Assembly: GCA_963697205.1 (NCBI GenBank)
Contig: CAVONB010000002.1
Coordinates: forward strand, 1-64,000
Origin: CAVONB01 sp963697205
GTDB lineage: Bacteria; Pseudomonadota; Alphaproteobacteria; Rhizobiales; Hyphomicrobiaceae
Length of the DNA: 64,000 nucleotides
Direction of reading: 5' to 3'
Shown here: piece by piece, positions 35,506 through 44,371 of the stretch
Numbering within the stretch: the first letter of the stretch is position 1
Layout: each line of letters starts with the position of its first letter
The notes under the pieces: generated by a model
What the model was told of the DNA's origin: nothing
The model's database searches: none
Seen by the model: the letters and a program-made list of their open reading frames with translations, nothing else
Translations under genes and position numbers: made by a program

Positions 35506-36221
35506 CGACCCACAAGCTGCGCACCGAAGGTCTCCAGGCCGGCTACGGCGATGTCCAGGTCCTCTGGGACATCACGCTCGACGTGAGCCCGGGCGAGCTC
35601 GTCTGCCTGATCGGCTCCAACGGCGCCGGCAAAACGACGTTCCTGCGCTGCATCTCCGGTGTCGTCCCCGCCACGGCAGGCAAGGTGCTGATCGACGGAC
35701 GCGACATGACCAACGCCTCCGCAGCCGAACGCGTTCTCGCCGGCGTCGCACACGTCCCGGAAGGCCGCCGCCTGTTCTCCGCCATGAGCGTGCGCGACAA
35801 TCTTCTGATGGGCGCATACCTGCGCGCCGACGCTGACGAGATCGCAGCAGACCTCGAACGCGTCTACGCCATGTTTCCCATCCTGAGCGAGCGTCGGCGC
35901 CAGGACGCCGGCACGCTGTCGGGCGGTGAGCAGCAGATGTGCGCCATCGGCCGCGGTCTCATGGCGCGGCCGAGCCTCCTGCTGATCGACGAGCTGTCGC
36001 TCGGTCTCGCGCCGCGCGCAGTCGAGCTGCTGATCGAGCGGCTGCGCGAGATCAATCGCTCCGGCGTCGCCATCCTGCTTGTCGAGCAGGACGTGATGGA
36101 CGCGCTCGACCTCGCCGACCGCGGCTACGTCATCAGCCACGGCCGCGTCTCCATGTCGGGCCCCTCCGAGATCTTGGCCAAAGATCCCATGGTGCGCGAG
36201 GCCTTCCTCGGTCTCGCCTGA
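35502..36221 (+). CDS. Liv-type ABC transporter ATP-binding protein (LivF-like)
   Basis: 239 residues starting with GTG at 35502 inside the preceding stop. Walker A GSNGAGKTTF, signature LSGGEQQMCAIGRGLM, Walker B LLLIDELSLGLAP and the EQD switch region are complete. Completes the transporter. Confidence 0.94.
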   Translation: MTTHKLRTEGLQAGYGDVQVLWDITLDVSPGELVCLIGSNGAGKTTFLRCISGVVPATAGKVLIDGRDMTNASAAERVLAGVAHVPEGRRLFSAMSVRDNLLMGAYLRADADEIAADLERVYAMFPILSERRRQDAGTLSGGEQQMCAIGRGLMARPSLLLIDELSLGLAPRAVELLIERLREINRSGVAILLVEQDVMDALDLADRGYVISHGRVSMSGPSEILAKDPMVREAFLGLA

Positions 36222-36265
36222 CGCAAGACAGCATTCTTCCCAGGTCTACTTCAAAGGACGCACCC

Positions 36266-37015
36266 ATGAAAAACACGATCGACTTCGAGAAAGGCGGCTA
36301 TCGGTTCGTCAAGGGTGTCTTCCAGTATTCGGCAGGCGTCGCGGCCCTGCCGGGCCATCGCCTCGTGCGCGTGCGCTTCCACAATCCGGTGCCGCTCGCC
36401 GAAGGCTTCAAGCGGATCGAAGAAATCCTCGCCGCCGCCGGCTGCCCCCTCACCGCGTTTGCCGCCTGCGAGCTGCGCTCGCCCGCCCCCTTCACGGAAG
36501 CAGGCTTCAAGAGCTTCAACGAGATTTACGTTGGCACGCTGACGAAATGGGGCATCTTCGACGGCGCCGTAAATCCCGTCGCCCGCAGCAACGTATGCCC
36601 TGAGATCGACCCGCCCGGCGAACCTTCGTTCCACGCCTTCACGTATGCGGAACGCGGCGACGCTGCAGTGCCGTCCTTCGTTGTCGCCGGCAGCGGCGAG
36701 GCGCCCGAAGGCCACGGCAATTACCGCGACCACGTCATCCGCCTCCGTGACGTGACGCCCGAGGCCATGCGCGAGAAGGCACGCTGGGTGCTCGGCGAAA
36801 TGGAGCGCCGCCTTGCCGCGCTCGGCGCGACATGGGCCGACACGACGGCGACCCAGCTCTATACTGTGCATGACGTCTACCCCTTCCTCGCCGACGAGAT
36901 CGTTCGCCGCGGCGCCGCACGCGCCGGCCTGACCTGGCACTTCAACCGTCCGCCCGTGGTCGATCTCGAATACGAGATGGACTGCCGCGGCGTCGCTCTG
37001 GAGAAGGTCGTGTGA
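36266..37015 (+). CDS. Protein of unknown function in the Liv-type operon
   Basis: 249 residues; the ATG at 36266 follows AAAGGA and lies 44 bp after the livF-like stop, so it is probably the last gene of the operon. No membrane segment or signal peptide. It is a mixed alpha/beta protein with FEKGGYRFVKGVFQYSAG, HRLVRVRFHNPVPLAEGF, AACELRSPAPFTEAG, and ARSNVCPEIDPPGEPSFHAF; the last resembles loops in RidA/YjgF-like deaminases, but the match is weak. Conserved-looking histidines occur in HDVYPFLADE and LTWHFNRPPVVDLE. It probably acts on the imported solute. The neighbouring monooxygenase on the other strand suggests aromatic or amide metabolism. I do not assign a function. Confidence 0.7.
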   Translation: MKNTIDFEKGGYRFVKGVFQYSAGVAALPGHRLVRVRFHNPVPLAEGFKRIEEILAAAGCPLTAFAACELRSPAPFTEAGFKSFNEIYVGTLTKWGIFDGAVNPVARSNVCPEIDPPGEPSFHAFTYAERGDAAVPSFVVAGSGEAPEGHGNYRDHVIRLRDVTPEAMREKARWVLGEMERRLAALGATWADTTATQLYTVHDVYPFLADEIVRRGAARAGLTWHFNRPPVVDLEYEMDCRGVALEKVV

Positions 37016-37142
37016 GGGAGCGCTGACGTCCGCGCTCGTACACCACGCCGCCGCCGAGCCGGCGAGCACGCCGCAGCGCGCCCACCTCGCCTCCAGACCG
37101 GCGACTGAGGTCCCTGGACCGCGAGCCCCGCGACGAATGAAA

Positions 37143-38801
37143 TCACACCGCAGGACGCGGCACTTGTGATGCGCCGCGAACCAGATCGATCAGCTCGAGA
37201 GGCGCCGCCGGCTCCACATCGCCGCGCCACGCAACATGCTGGTCCGGACGCACCAGCACCAGCTTGTGCTGATAATGGCCTGCCGCCTCCGCAGGACTGA
37301 CGTCGAGCACGACCATCGGCAAGCTGCGTGCTGCCGCCGCCTCGACGATGCCCGCCACGCGCACCGTAGGATCGAGCCGCAACAACCCAAAGCCCGCACC
37401 TAGAGCGTCATAGAGCGACCGCCTCCCGTCGAGCCAGACATGCGGTGCACGGCACCCGGGAACCGTGGTCGAGGTAAACGTGCCCATCGTGTAGGTCGGC
37501 GCCGACTCCCCGTCGTAGGCGATAATCGGCGAGCTATCGTAGAAGTAGCCGAAGTTGAGACCGCCGCAGCATTGCTGCTCCACATCGAGGGCGTAGGCGA
37601 GTTCTCCGGCGGCCGCACGGGCGGCCTCGCCGACCGCATCCATCCGCTCGATATCCGGCGAAAGCTCCTTGCGCTGCATCATCACCTGGTAGGCGATATC
37701 GGAAATGATGCGCGAGGCCTGCTCCGTAATCGGCTGACGTTCCGCTTCGTAAGCATCGAGAATCTCAGGCGACGCCCACCCGTCGATGACACCCGTCAGC
37801 TTCCAGGCCAGGTTGGCCGCGTCCGCGATCCCCGCGCTCATGCCATAGCCGCCGAGCGGCATCCAAACGTGCGCGGCATCGCCACACACGAAGACGCGGC
37901 GGTCGCGGAACTTCCTCGCCACCAGCCGGCGGCCGACCCAGTCCTCGTAGGATTCCACCTCATATTCGAAGTCGGGCCCAACGCCCAGGATCGATCGCAC
38001 CACCCAGTCGCGATCCAGATGCGACAACCCCGTTTCACCGGGATAGGAGAAATTCTGGATGTTGTACCTCTCCCGGCCATCGACCGTCATGGTAACGCCG
38101 CTGCGGCGCGGGTTGAGCGAGAAATAGAGCCACGCCGGCCGGTCCCCGAGCATGGACCTTAGTTGCGGAGCGCGGATGTGGAACGATTGCGCATATTGCA
38201 GGACGGGCGTGCCGACGAATTCCGCGCCGATAGCTTTGCGCACGAAGGAGCTCGCCCCATCGCAACCGACAAGATAATCGGCCGCGATCGTCGTTCGTGT
38301 GCCGCGGTCGAGATCCTCCGCCTCCGCAATCACACCGTCCACGCCCTGGGTGAAGCCCGTAACCATGGTACGATAGAGGATACGAATGCGCGGCTGCTCG
38401 GCTGCATGCGCAAACAGTACCGGCTCGAAGTACATCTGGTTGCAGCGGTGCGTGTGCTCAGGCGTCGGCCAAGACGTATCGGGACCCAGGGCAGCCGGCG
38501 TGCCGCGCTGGCCGCGCGCGGGTATCGGCACGCGGGACAGCTCGATGCCGGTGACGCTCGTCGCCGACACGATGTCGTTGGGATAGTCCGCCGGCAAGCC
38601 GATGCCTTTCAGCTTTTCGGCAACGCCGAGCCGCCGGAAGATCTCCATCGAGCGGGCCCCGATCTGGCCGAGCTTGACATTGGGTGGCTCGTTCTCCGGC
38701 CGCTTCTCCGCGACGACGACATCGATGCCACGCCAGGCCAGATCCATGGCCAGCGTCAATCCCACCGGCCCGCCACCGACAATGAGCACCTTGGTCTTCA
38801 T
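37143..38801 (-). CDS. FAD-dependent aromatic-ring monooxygenase (PHBH/MhpA-like)
   Basis: 552 residues. The N-terminal dinucleotide fold is KVLIVGGGPVGLTLAMDLAW with Glu at the end of the second strand (VVVAEKRPE). DYLVGCDGASSFVRKAIG is the DG motif binding FAD and NADPH, and VFVCGDAAHVWMPLGGYGMSAG is the GD motif. The C-terminal thioredoxin-like part seen in phenol hydroxylase and MhpA is suggested by the 150 residues after LNFGYFY. It hydroxylates an aromatic substrate using NAD(P)H and O2. It faces the Liv-type operon convergently; a perfect 20-bp palindrome lies 25 bp upstream of its start. Confidence 0.9.
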   Translation of the reverse strand: MKTKVLIVGGGPVGLTLAMDLAWRGIDVVVAEKRPENEPPNVKLGQIGARSMEIFRRLGVAEKLKGIGLPADYPNDIVSATSVTGIELSRVPIPARGQRGTPAALGPDTSWPTPEHTHRCNQMYFEPVLFAHAAEQPRIRILYRTMVTGFTQGVDGVIAEAEDLDRGTRTTIAADYLVGCDGASSFVRKAIGAEFVGTPVLQYAQSFHIRAPQLRSMLGDRPAWLYFSLNPRRSGVTMTVDGRERYNIQNFSYPGETGLSHLDRDWVVRSILGVGPDFEYEVESYEDWVGRRLVARKFRDRRVFVCGDAAHVWMPLGGYGMSAGIADAANLAWKLTGVIDGWASPEILDAYEAERQPITEQASRIISDIAYQVMMQRKELSPDIERMDAVGEAARAAAGELAYALDVEQQCCGGLNFGYFYDSSPIIAYDGESAPTYTMGTFTSTTVPGCRAPHVWLDGRRSLYDALGAGFGLLRLDPTVRVAGIVEAAAARSLPMVVLDVSPAEAAGHYQHKLVLVRPDQHVAWRGDVEPAAPLELIDLVRGASQVPRPAV

Positions 38802-38825
38802 GTGATGATCCTCGCAAGGCCCTCG

Positions 38826-38874
38826 GCGATGGCGCTGTTGCGCCCGGCCCAGCAGGGCGCAACAGCGCCATCGC
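38826..38874. repeat. Perfect 20-bp-arm palindrome upstream of the monooxygenase gene
   Basis: Arms at 38826-38845 and 38855-38874 are perfectly complementary (each contains GATGGCGCTGTTGCGCCC or its complement) around a 9-nt loop. No U-run follows. It sits 25 bp upstream of the monooxygenase start at 38801, in its 5' leader. It could be an operator, an RNA hairpin controlling translation, or a remnant of a mobile element. Confidence 0.85.
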
Positions 38875-39032
38875 GGACGCCTTCACCCGCCGCAAGCCGA
38901 AGCACGCAAGGCCGCCGTTACCGGCCATGCTAACCTGCTCCGGTACACTGGCAAGCCCGGTCGGCGGCAGAGTTTCAGAAGGCCGGCGTGGACGGCAGAC
39001 CGCTTTTGCTCGTGACGTCTTCGCGCGGCACA

Positions 39033-39799
39033 CTAGGCCGTGGACTCAATTGATCGCAAGAAGATGCGGATGGATGCAAGCTGGATGAAGGCGAAGAAGT
39101 TGGCGCCGAGCTTATCGTAGCGCGTGGCGATGTGCCGGAACTGCTTCAGCTTGTTGAAGAAGCGCTCCACGAGATTTCGCTCGCGATAGACCGCCTTCTT
39201 CCATCGGTATTTCCTCTTGCGATTGTCGCGGTTCGGGATGTTGGGGATGGCGCCGTGCGCGCGAATGCACGAGCGAACGGTGTCGGCGTCATAGCCTTTG
39301 TCGGCGATGACGATGGCGCGCTGCTGAATCCCGTCGAGCAGGGCCTCGGCGGCAGTCACGTCGTGATCGTTGCCCGGCGAGATCAGGAGGCGGACCGGCC
39401 GGCCTTTGGCGTCGACGCGCGCGTGGATTTTCGTCGTGAGCCCGCCCCGGCTTCGACCCACACAGCGAACTCCACTGTTTTTTTGACACCGGAGGCGTGC
39501 TGATGAACGCGCACGATCGAAGAGGCGATCATCTGCACCTTGCCGTCGTGCGCCTTCACGATGGCGTCCATCAACTTGTCCCAGATGCCGGCCTTCCGCC
39601 ATCGGTTGAAGCGATTGTAGACCGTGGTGTAGGGCCCGTAGCGCTCAGGCAGATCGCGCCACGGACAACCCGCGCGCAGGATGTAGAACATGCCGTTGAG
39701 GATCTGCCGGTTGTTCTGCGGCTTCGGCCCACGCCGATCCATAGGAATCAGCGGTTCGATAACGCTCCACTCGAAGTCTGTCAGATCGTAACGTGCCAT
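39033..39799 (-). CDS. IS5-family transposase, read through a frameshift
   Basis: The first frame (start 39799, GGAG upstream) has ARYDLTDFEWSVIEPLIP and AGCPWRDLPERYGPYTTVYN; the second frame, ending at 39033, has GRSRGGLTTKIHARVD, IVIADKGYDAD and the Glu of YRERNLVERFFNKLKQFR. They meet at a run of seven A residues (T7 at 39478-39484 on the plus strand), the known programmed-frameshift arrangement of IS427-like elements. The TAG stop codon lies in the left target duplication, outside the element itself. Confidence 0.88.
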
Positions 39800-39850
39800 G
39801 ATCCAAGCTCCGATGTTTGTGAGCGTGAATCACTGTTCGAAGTCCCCTGT
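39037..39850 (-). mobile_element. IS5-family insertion sequence (IS427-group-like), 814 bp
   Basis: The ends GCCGTGGACT and, on the other strand, ACAGGGGACT are imperfect inverted repeats. CTAG flanks both sides (39033-39036 and 39851-39854), matching the TA/CTAG duplications of IS427-like elements. It contains one two-frame transposase. Confidence 0.85.
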
Positions 39851-39873
39851 CTAGGAAAAACTGAGTACAAGGC

Positions 39874-40524
39874 CTAGTCGGCAGTCCAGCGTGCAAGCTC
39901 GGCGCGACCGAGCGCCGTCAGACCATAACAGCCGCGCTCGATGCGCTCGAACCATCCGTAGACATTACGCTGCAGGATCTTCGGCGCATCCGGCATCATG
40001 GGCTTCAGATCGCGCGGACGCCCCGGAGCGACGGCCAGCACCTTGGCGCAATCCAGCGCCTGCTGCCGATAAGCGGTCATGATGGGCCGCCGCGTGCTGC
40101 CGCCCAGCGCGGGATCTCCCCGCCGCTTGCTATGCTCCTCGACAATGCGCGAGCGCCGTTTGGGATCTCGGCGTGGACGCCAGGGACAAGGCGCCACGAT
40201 CACCTCCACGTTACCCCTCGACGTCACCGTGATGAGCCCGAACCCCAACAGCCGCACGAGCTTCCTCACCCGCGCATCGCTCTCCCGTCCGCGCCCACGC
40301 GCCGAGGCGCGAACCGCGAGCCAGACGTCGTCGCACGCTGGCAGCCTGTCGACCGCCTGCAGCACCAGTTCGAGCGTGAAGGTGAGTTTCAGCTCCGCGA
40401 TGACGACCGCGACCGGCTCGCCCCTGTCGAGGGCCACCACGTCGCATCCGCAAACCTCACCCTTCACCTCGAAGCCCAGGCCTTCGAGGAACCGTTTGAC
40501 GGGTTGGTAAAGCGTCGTCTCCAT
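39874..40524 (-). CDS. DUF2161-family protein (putative PD-(D/E)XK phosphodiesterase)
   Basis: 216 residues from the ATG at 40524; the frame upstream lacks family similarity. The N-terminal METTLYQPVKRFLEGLGFEV and the later CDVVALDRGEPVAVVIAELK give the Asp...Glu-x-Lys pattern of PD-(D/E)XK nuclease-like folds. The C-terminal LQRNVYGWFERIERGCYGLT is typical of DUF2161. Function is not established; the fold predicts nucleic-acid hydrolysis. It sits directly beside the IS5 element and its stop is 20 bp from the right target repeat, so it was not disrupted. Confidence 0.82.
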   Translation of the reverse strand: METTLYQPVKRFLEGLGFEVKGEVCGCDVVALDRGEPVAVVIAELKLTFTLELVLQAVDRLPACDDVWLAVRASARGRGRESDARVRKLVRLLGFGLITVTSRGNVEVIVAPCPWRPRRDPKRRSRIVEEHSKRRGDPALGGSTRRPIMTAYRQQALDCAKVLAVAPGRPRDLKPMMPDAPKILQRNVYGWFERIERGCYGLTALGRAELARWTAD

Positions 40525-40847
40525 CGGTGCACCCGGCTGTTGGGTGCACTTATGCCCGATTCGATAGCCTGCTGCCGCGCCTGCTCTGCATCCCGCCGCC
40601 TTGCGCATCCACGAGGCACAGCGAAAGCAGTGGCTTTTCCGGTCTCAGGTGATGTTATTTTTCGGCGACGAAGGCCGGCCGATCTCACAGGATCGTCGGT
40701 CCGGGCACGACTGCCGGCGTAAGGGCTTGTGTCCCCCAGACGATTTGCCAACATGCCCCGACGTCCGCCAGCGCACTGAACCGTCGCCAGACCGCCGGCC
40801 CTTGCGCTATCTTTCGTTGATCGCACTCACATCGCCTGAAGGCTGTC

Positions 40848-41957
40848 ATGACAAAGACGATCGCCGAACTTGCCGCCTCTCTCGTCGTTGAGGATTCGCG
40901 CAGCCCGGTTTCTAATCTGAAGGTCGCACATCTGATCGAGGCGGCCCTTCCTCACTTCGATGTCGAGCGCCTCGATTACGTCGATGCAACTGGCGTCGCC
41001 AAAAGGGTCATCGTCGCGCACAAGGGACCGATGGGCGGCGGGCTCGCGTTGTCAGGCCATATGGACACGGTCTCCGAAACGGGCTGGTCGGACGACCCCT
41101 GGTCCGGACGGATCGAGGGCGGCTCTCTGCATGGCCTCGGCAGCACCGACATGAAGGGTCCGCTCGCCGCCTGCATCGTGGCGGCGCGGCAGCTTCCCGA
41201 CCATGTACCGGTCACGCTCCTGATCACGACGGACGAGGAGACGACGAAGGAAGGGGCCCGCCTGATCTGCACGCGATCGGAGCTTGTGCGCCGCGCCAAG
41301 CCCGCCGCGATCCTCGTCGCCGAGCCCACGGACATGGTGCCCGTGCGCGGGCATCGCAGCGCCATCAATTTCACGGCCGTCGCAACCGGCGTGCAGGCGC
41401 ACAGCAGCACCGGCAAGGGGCGCAATGCCAATTGGGCTCTCGTACCGTTTCTGGCCGACATGAAGGCCATCCACCAGCAGTTGCGCACCGACCCGAGCCT
41501 CCACGATCCCGCCTACGACCCGGTATTCAGCGACTTCAATCTCGTGATCGACAATCACGGTGCCCCCTTCAACATGACGGTCCCGCGGGCCACCGTCCGC
41601 ATCAAGTATCGCATCAGCGCCAGTGTCGATCCCTCGGGGATCGTGACAGCCGTACACGCGTCCGCCAAGCGCGCGGGCCTTGAACTCGATGAAGCGCGCG
41701 AAGGCGTGCCCCCTGAGACACCGGCCGATCATCCGCTCATTCGCGTCTCGACCGATGTGACCGGCCACGATGCTGTCACCGCGCCCTATGGCACGGATGC
41801 CTCCGAGCTTCAGGCGATCGCGCCGTGCGTTATCCTGGGACCGGGCGATATCGGCCGGGCGCACGCTCCGCAGGAGTTCATCGAGCTTGCCAGGCTGGAG
41901 GCGGCGGTGCCAAAGCTGATGACGCTCGCTCTACGGGTCGCTGCGGACCTCGCGTAA
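40848..41957 (+). CDS. M20-family metallopeptidase (ArgE/DapE-like)
   Basis: 369 residues. Zinc-binding and catalytic motifs are visible in order: LSGHMDTV (His and catalytic Asp), GSTDMKG (bridging Asp), TTDEETT (catalytic Glu-Glu), VAEPTD (Asp) and the C-terminal RAHAPQEFIEL (His). A lid domain around residues 180-290 contains VQAHSSTGKG. Family members deacylate N-acyl amino acids or cleave dipeptides and carbamoyl compounds. It is a single gene; the specific substrate is not clear. Confidence 0.92.
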   Translation: MTKTIAELAASLVVEDSRSPVSNLKVAHLIEAALPHFDVERLDYVDATGVAKRVIVAHKGPMGGGLALSGHMDTVSETGWSDDPWSGRIEGGSLHGLGSTDMKGPLAACIVAARQLPDHVPVTLLITTDEETTKEGARLICTRSELVRRAKPAAILVAEPTDMVPVRGHRSAINFTAVATGVQAHSSTGKGRNANWALVPFLADMKAIHQQLRTDPSLHDPAYDPVFSDFNLVIDNHGAPFNMTVPRATVRIKYRISASVDPSGIVTAVHASAKRAGLELDEAREGVPPETPADHPLIRVSTDVTGHDAVTAPYGTDASELQAIAPCVILGPGDIGRAHAPQEFIELARLEAAVPKLMTLALRVAADLA

Positions 41958-42081
41958 GCGGGGAAATATCGCGGCTGGACCTCGCTCGGCTTAATATGGC
42001 GTAGTCGGCCATTCGCTGCTCCCGTCAGGTTCCGCCGGCTGGAGGAACCGCAACACCTGCCTTCACTGAAGGACCGCGACA

Positions 42082-42786
42082 ATGAAGGCACGATCAGAGC
42101 ACCTGGCCGGCAACGCACCGGCGCAACGCCCCAAACGCAAGGGGCCCGTTCCTCGCATGCCGCCTGAGCAGCGCCGTGCGCAGATCCTGGATCGCGCGAT
42201 CGTCTTCTTTGCCGAATACGGCCTGACGGCGCAAACGCGCGCGCTCGCCAATGCTTGTGGGGTAGCGCAGCGGCTTCTCTACCGCTACTTCCCCTCCAAG
42301 TCCGCACTGCTCACCGAAGTCTACAGGAAGGGAATTTTGCAGCCCTTCCAAACGGACTGGATTGCACTATTGAAGGACGAGACGCGTCCCCTCGACGAAC
42401 GTCTGAACGACTTCTACCGCGCCTATTACGAGGAGGTGCTGACGCGCCGCTGGCTGCGGCTCTTCCTCTATGCCTCGCTTGCCGACGCCCGCATGGCGCC
42501 CGACTACATCCGCTCCGTGATCATGGACATGCTCGAGACCATCGTGCGTGTCACTGCGCGCGATCAGCGAGTCACGCTGCCGCGCGATCCAGCCGTTCTA
42601 CACGAGATCGGCTGGGTGCTGCATGGCGCCATCTCCCACCTGGCGATCCGTCGTCACCTCTATGCCGCGAGCAAGGCGCTGCCCGTGGAACGCGTCATTG
42701 CGCTGCACGTGCGCGCCTTCATCTCCAGTTTTGCCGACGTCGTCGCCGAAGCGCGCACGCAACCGCCCCTGCGCCGCTCCGCCTGA
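42082..42786 (+). CDS. TetR/AcrR-family transcriptional regulator
   Basis: 234 residues; AAGGA precedes the ATG. A basic N-terminal tail (about 35 residues) is followed by the HTH RRAQILDRAIVFFAEYGL ... TRALANACGVAQRLLYRYFPSK. The C-terminal helical domain would bind a ligand. It is directly upstream of, and on the same strand as, the ABC transporter-hydroxylase operon, with a 24-bp operator-like dyad in between, so it probably represses that operon. Confidence 0.92.
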   Translation: MKARSEHLAGNAPAQRPKRKGPVPRMPPEQRRAQILDRAIVFFAEYGLTAQTRALANACGVAQRLLYRYFPSKSALLTEVYRKGILQPFQTDWIALLKDETRPLDERLNDFYRAYYEEVLTRRWLRLFLYASLADARMAPDYIRSVIMDMLETIVRVTARDQRVTLPRDPAVLHEIGWVLHGAISHLAIRRHLYAASKALPVERVIALHVRAFISSFADVVAEARTQPPLRRSA

Positions 42787-42812
42787 TCTGCGGGGCATCC
42801 GGGCGTCATCGG

Positions 42813-42836
42813 CTAAATCGTCACTTTACGACTTAG
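42813..42836. promoter_or_regulatory. Candidate TetR operator upstream of the ABC-hydroxylase operon
   Basis: CTAAATCGT and ACGACTTAG are 9-nt arms separated by CACTTT; eight of nine pairs are complementary. It lies between the tetR stop and the GTG start at 42968. Confidence 0.5.
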
Positions 42837-42967
42837 TGCGCCTCGCGCTAGGCTGACACCGTTTCGGCCGGCCGATGCTCGCCCGAGACGTGCACAGTTC
42901 CCAATATCGTCGCTTTTGGCGGCGATGAGCCGCGTTCCCCATGATCGGGACCAAGGAGACCAGTGCC

Positions 42968-44287
42968 GTGACCAGCCTCCGCCCATTCAATCGTCGCCAG
43001 TTCCTGACCACTTCGGCCAGCATCGCTGCCGTTGCCGCCGTTGGCCGCAGCACCGCCGGCCTCGCAGCCGAGCCCATCCACTTCGCCACGTGGTCGGCCG
43101 CTGTCGATACCGTGAAGAGCCATATCGCCGCGTTCGAGTCCAAGACCGGCCTCAAGGTCGACTACTCGAACACACCGTGGGCGCAGTACCGCGAGGCGCT
43201 CATCACCAAGTTTGTCGGTGGTGCGCCGATCGACACGCTCTGGGTCTCCGACAGCTGGCTGCCGGAATGGGCCGAAGCCGGCTGGCTGAAACCCGTCGAC
43301 GAGTACAAGGCGCTGCTCGCCTACAACGACGACGTCGACCAGTTCTGCATCGACTCCATGTCCTACAAAGGCAAGCAGTACGGCGTCACGTACTACACCG
43401 ATTTCATGGGCTTCATTTACAACGAAGAGATGCTAAAGAAGGCCGGCATCGCCAAGCCGCCCGAGACCTGGGCCGAGCTCGTCGATCAGGCCAAGATCAT
43501 CAAGGACAAGAAGATCGCCGAGTACCCGCTTCTGCTGTCCTTGGCGCGTGAGACATGGATGATCGAGTTCATGTCGGCGATGGTCTTCTCCAACGGCGGC
43601 GCATTCACCAACGACAAGGGCGACGCCGTCATGCAGGACCCTGCAGGCGGCGCGGTCTCGACGCTCACATGGATCGTCGACGCCGTGAAGAAGCACAACA
43701 TCGTCTCGCCGTCCTGCGTGGAAACGGGCGAACTCGCCGGCCTCAAGTCGTTCTCCGCCGGCCAGCACGCCTTCGGCCTCATTCCCAAGTATCGCCTGCG
43801 CACCTTGAACGATCCCAAGCAGAGCCAGGTGGCCGGCAAGGCCAAGCTCGCCCTGATGCCGAAGGGCGAGAAGGGCACCCACGCCACCGTCGGCTGGATG
43901 CGCTTCTACGGCATGACCCCGCGCGCGCAGGCCAATGCCGAGCGCGCCGCCAGCACGGTTAAGCTGATGGAATGGTTCGGCGGCAAGGCCGACGGCCAGT
44001 ACACGTTCCAAAAACTGCTGTTCAAGGATGTCGGTGCGGGTTTCGGCGTCAAATCCTTGTTCCAGGATCCCGAGATGCGCGCCGCCTACGCCGCCTACGG
44101 CGATGTCGACCTGATCGGCAAGCAACAGGGCATGGCGCGCAAGAAGGATGTCGTGACGCCCTGGTACGGTGAATGGCAGGAGGTCAACGCTGCGGCCTGG
44201 CAGGAGGCCATCCTGGGCAAGAGCACCGCCGATCAGGCGTTGAAGAAGGCCGCCGACAAGTGGACGGCGCTGAAGAAGAAGTCGTAG
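42968..44287 (+). CDS. CUT1-type ABC transporter substrate-binding protein, Tat-exported
   Basis: 439 residues from the GTG at 42968, which has AAGGAG 12 nt upstream; an ATG at 42941 is in frame but would place that site inside the gene. The start gives a twin-arginine signal, FNRRQFLTTSASIAAV, cleaved near LAAEP. The rest is a family 1 solute-binding protein (IHFATWSAAVD, YREALITKFVGGAPIDTLW, YGVTYYTDFMGFIYNEEML). Relatives bind sugars or glycerol-phosphate, but the operon ends in a molybdenum hydroxylase, so the ligand may not be a sugar. Confidence 0.92.
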   Translation: MTSLRPFNRRQFLTTSASIAAVAAVGRSTAGLAAEPIHFATWSAAVDTVKSHIAAFESKTGLKVDYSNTPWAQYREALITKFVGGAPIDTLWVSDSWLPEWAEAGWLKPVDEYKALLAYNDDVDQFCIDSMSYKGKQYGVTYYTDFMGFIYNEEMLKKAGIAKPPETWAELVDQAKIIKDKKIAEYPLLLSLARETWMIEFMSAMVFSNGGAFTNDKGDAVMQDPAGGAVSTLTWIVDAVKKHNIVSPSCVETGELAGLKSFSAGQHAFGLIPKYRLRTLNDPKQSQVAGKAKLALMPKGEKGTHATVGWMRFYGMTPRAQANAERAASTVKLMEWFGGKADGQYTFQKLLFKDVGAGFGVKSLFQDPEMRAAYAAYGDVDLIGKQQGMARKKDVVTPWYGEWQEVNAAAWQEAILGKSTADQALKKAADKWTALKKKS

Positions 44288-44371
44288 CCCTCAACTGCGG
44301 CCGAACGGCCGGCGCCGGCGTCTCGTCGGCCCGGTCACCACTGCGCATGCGTGCACAAGGGTGCTGAAACG

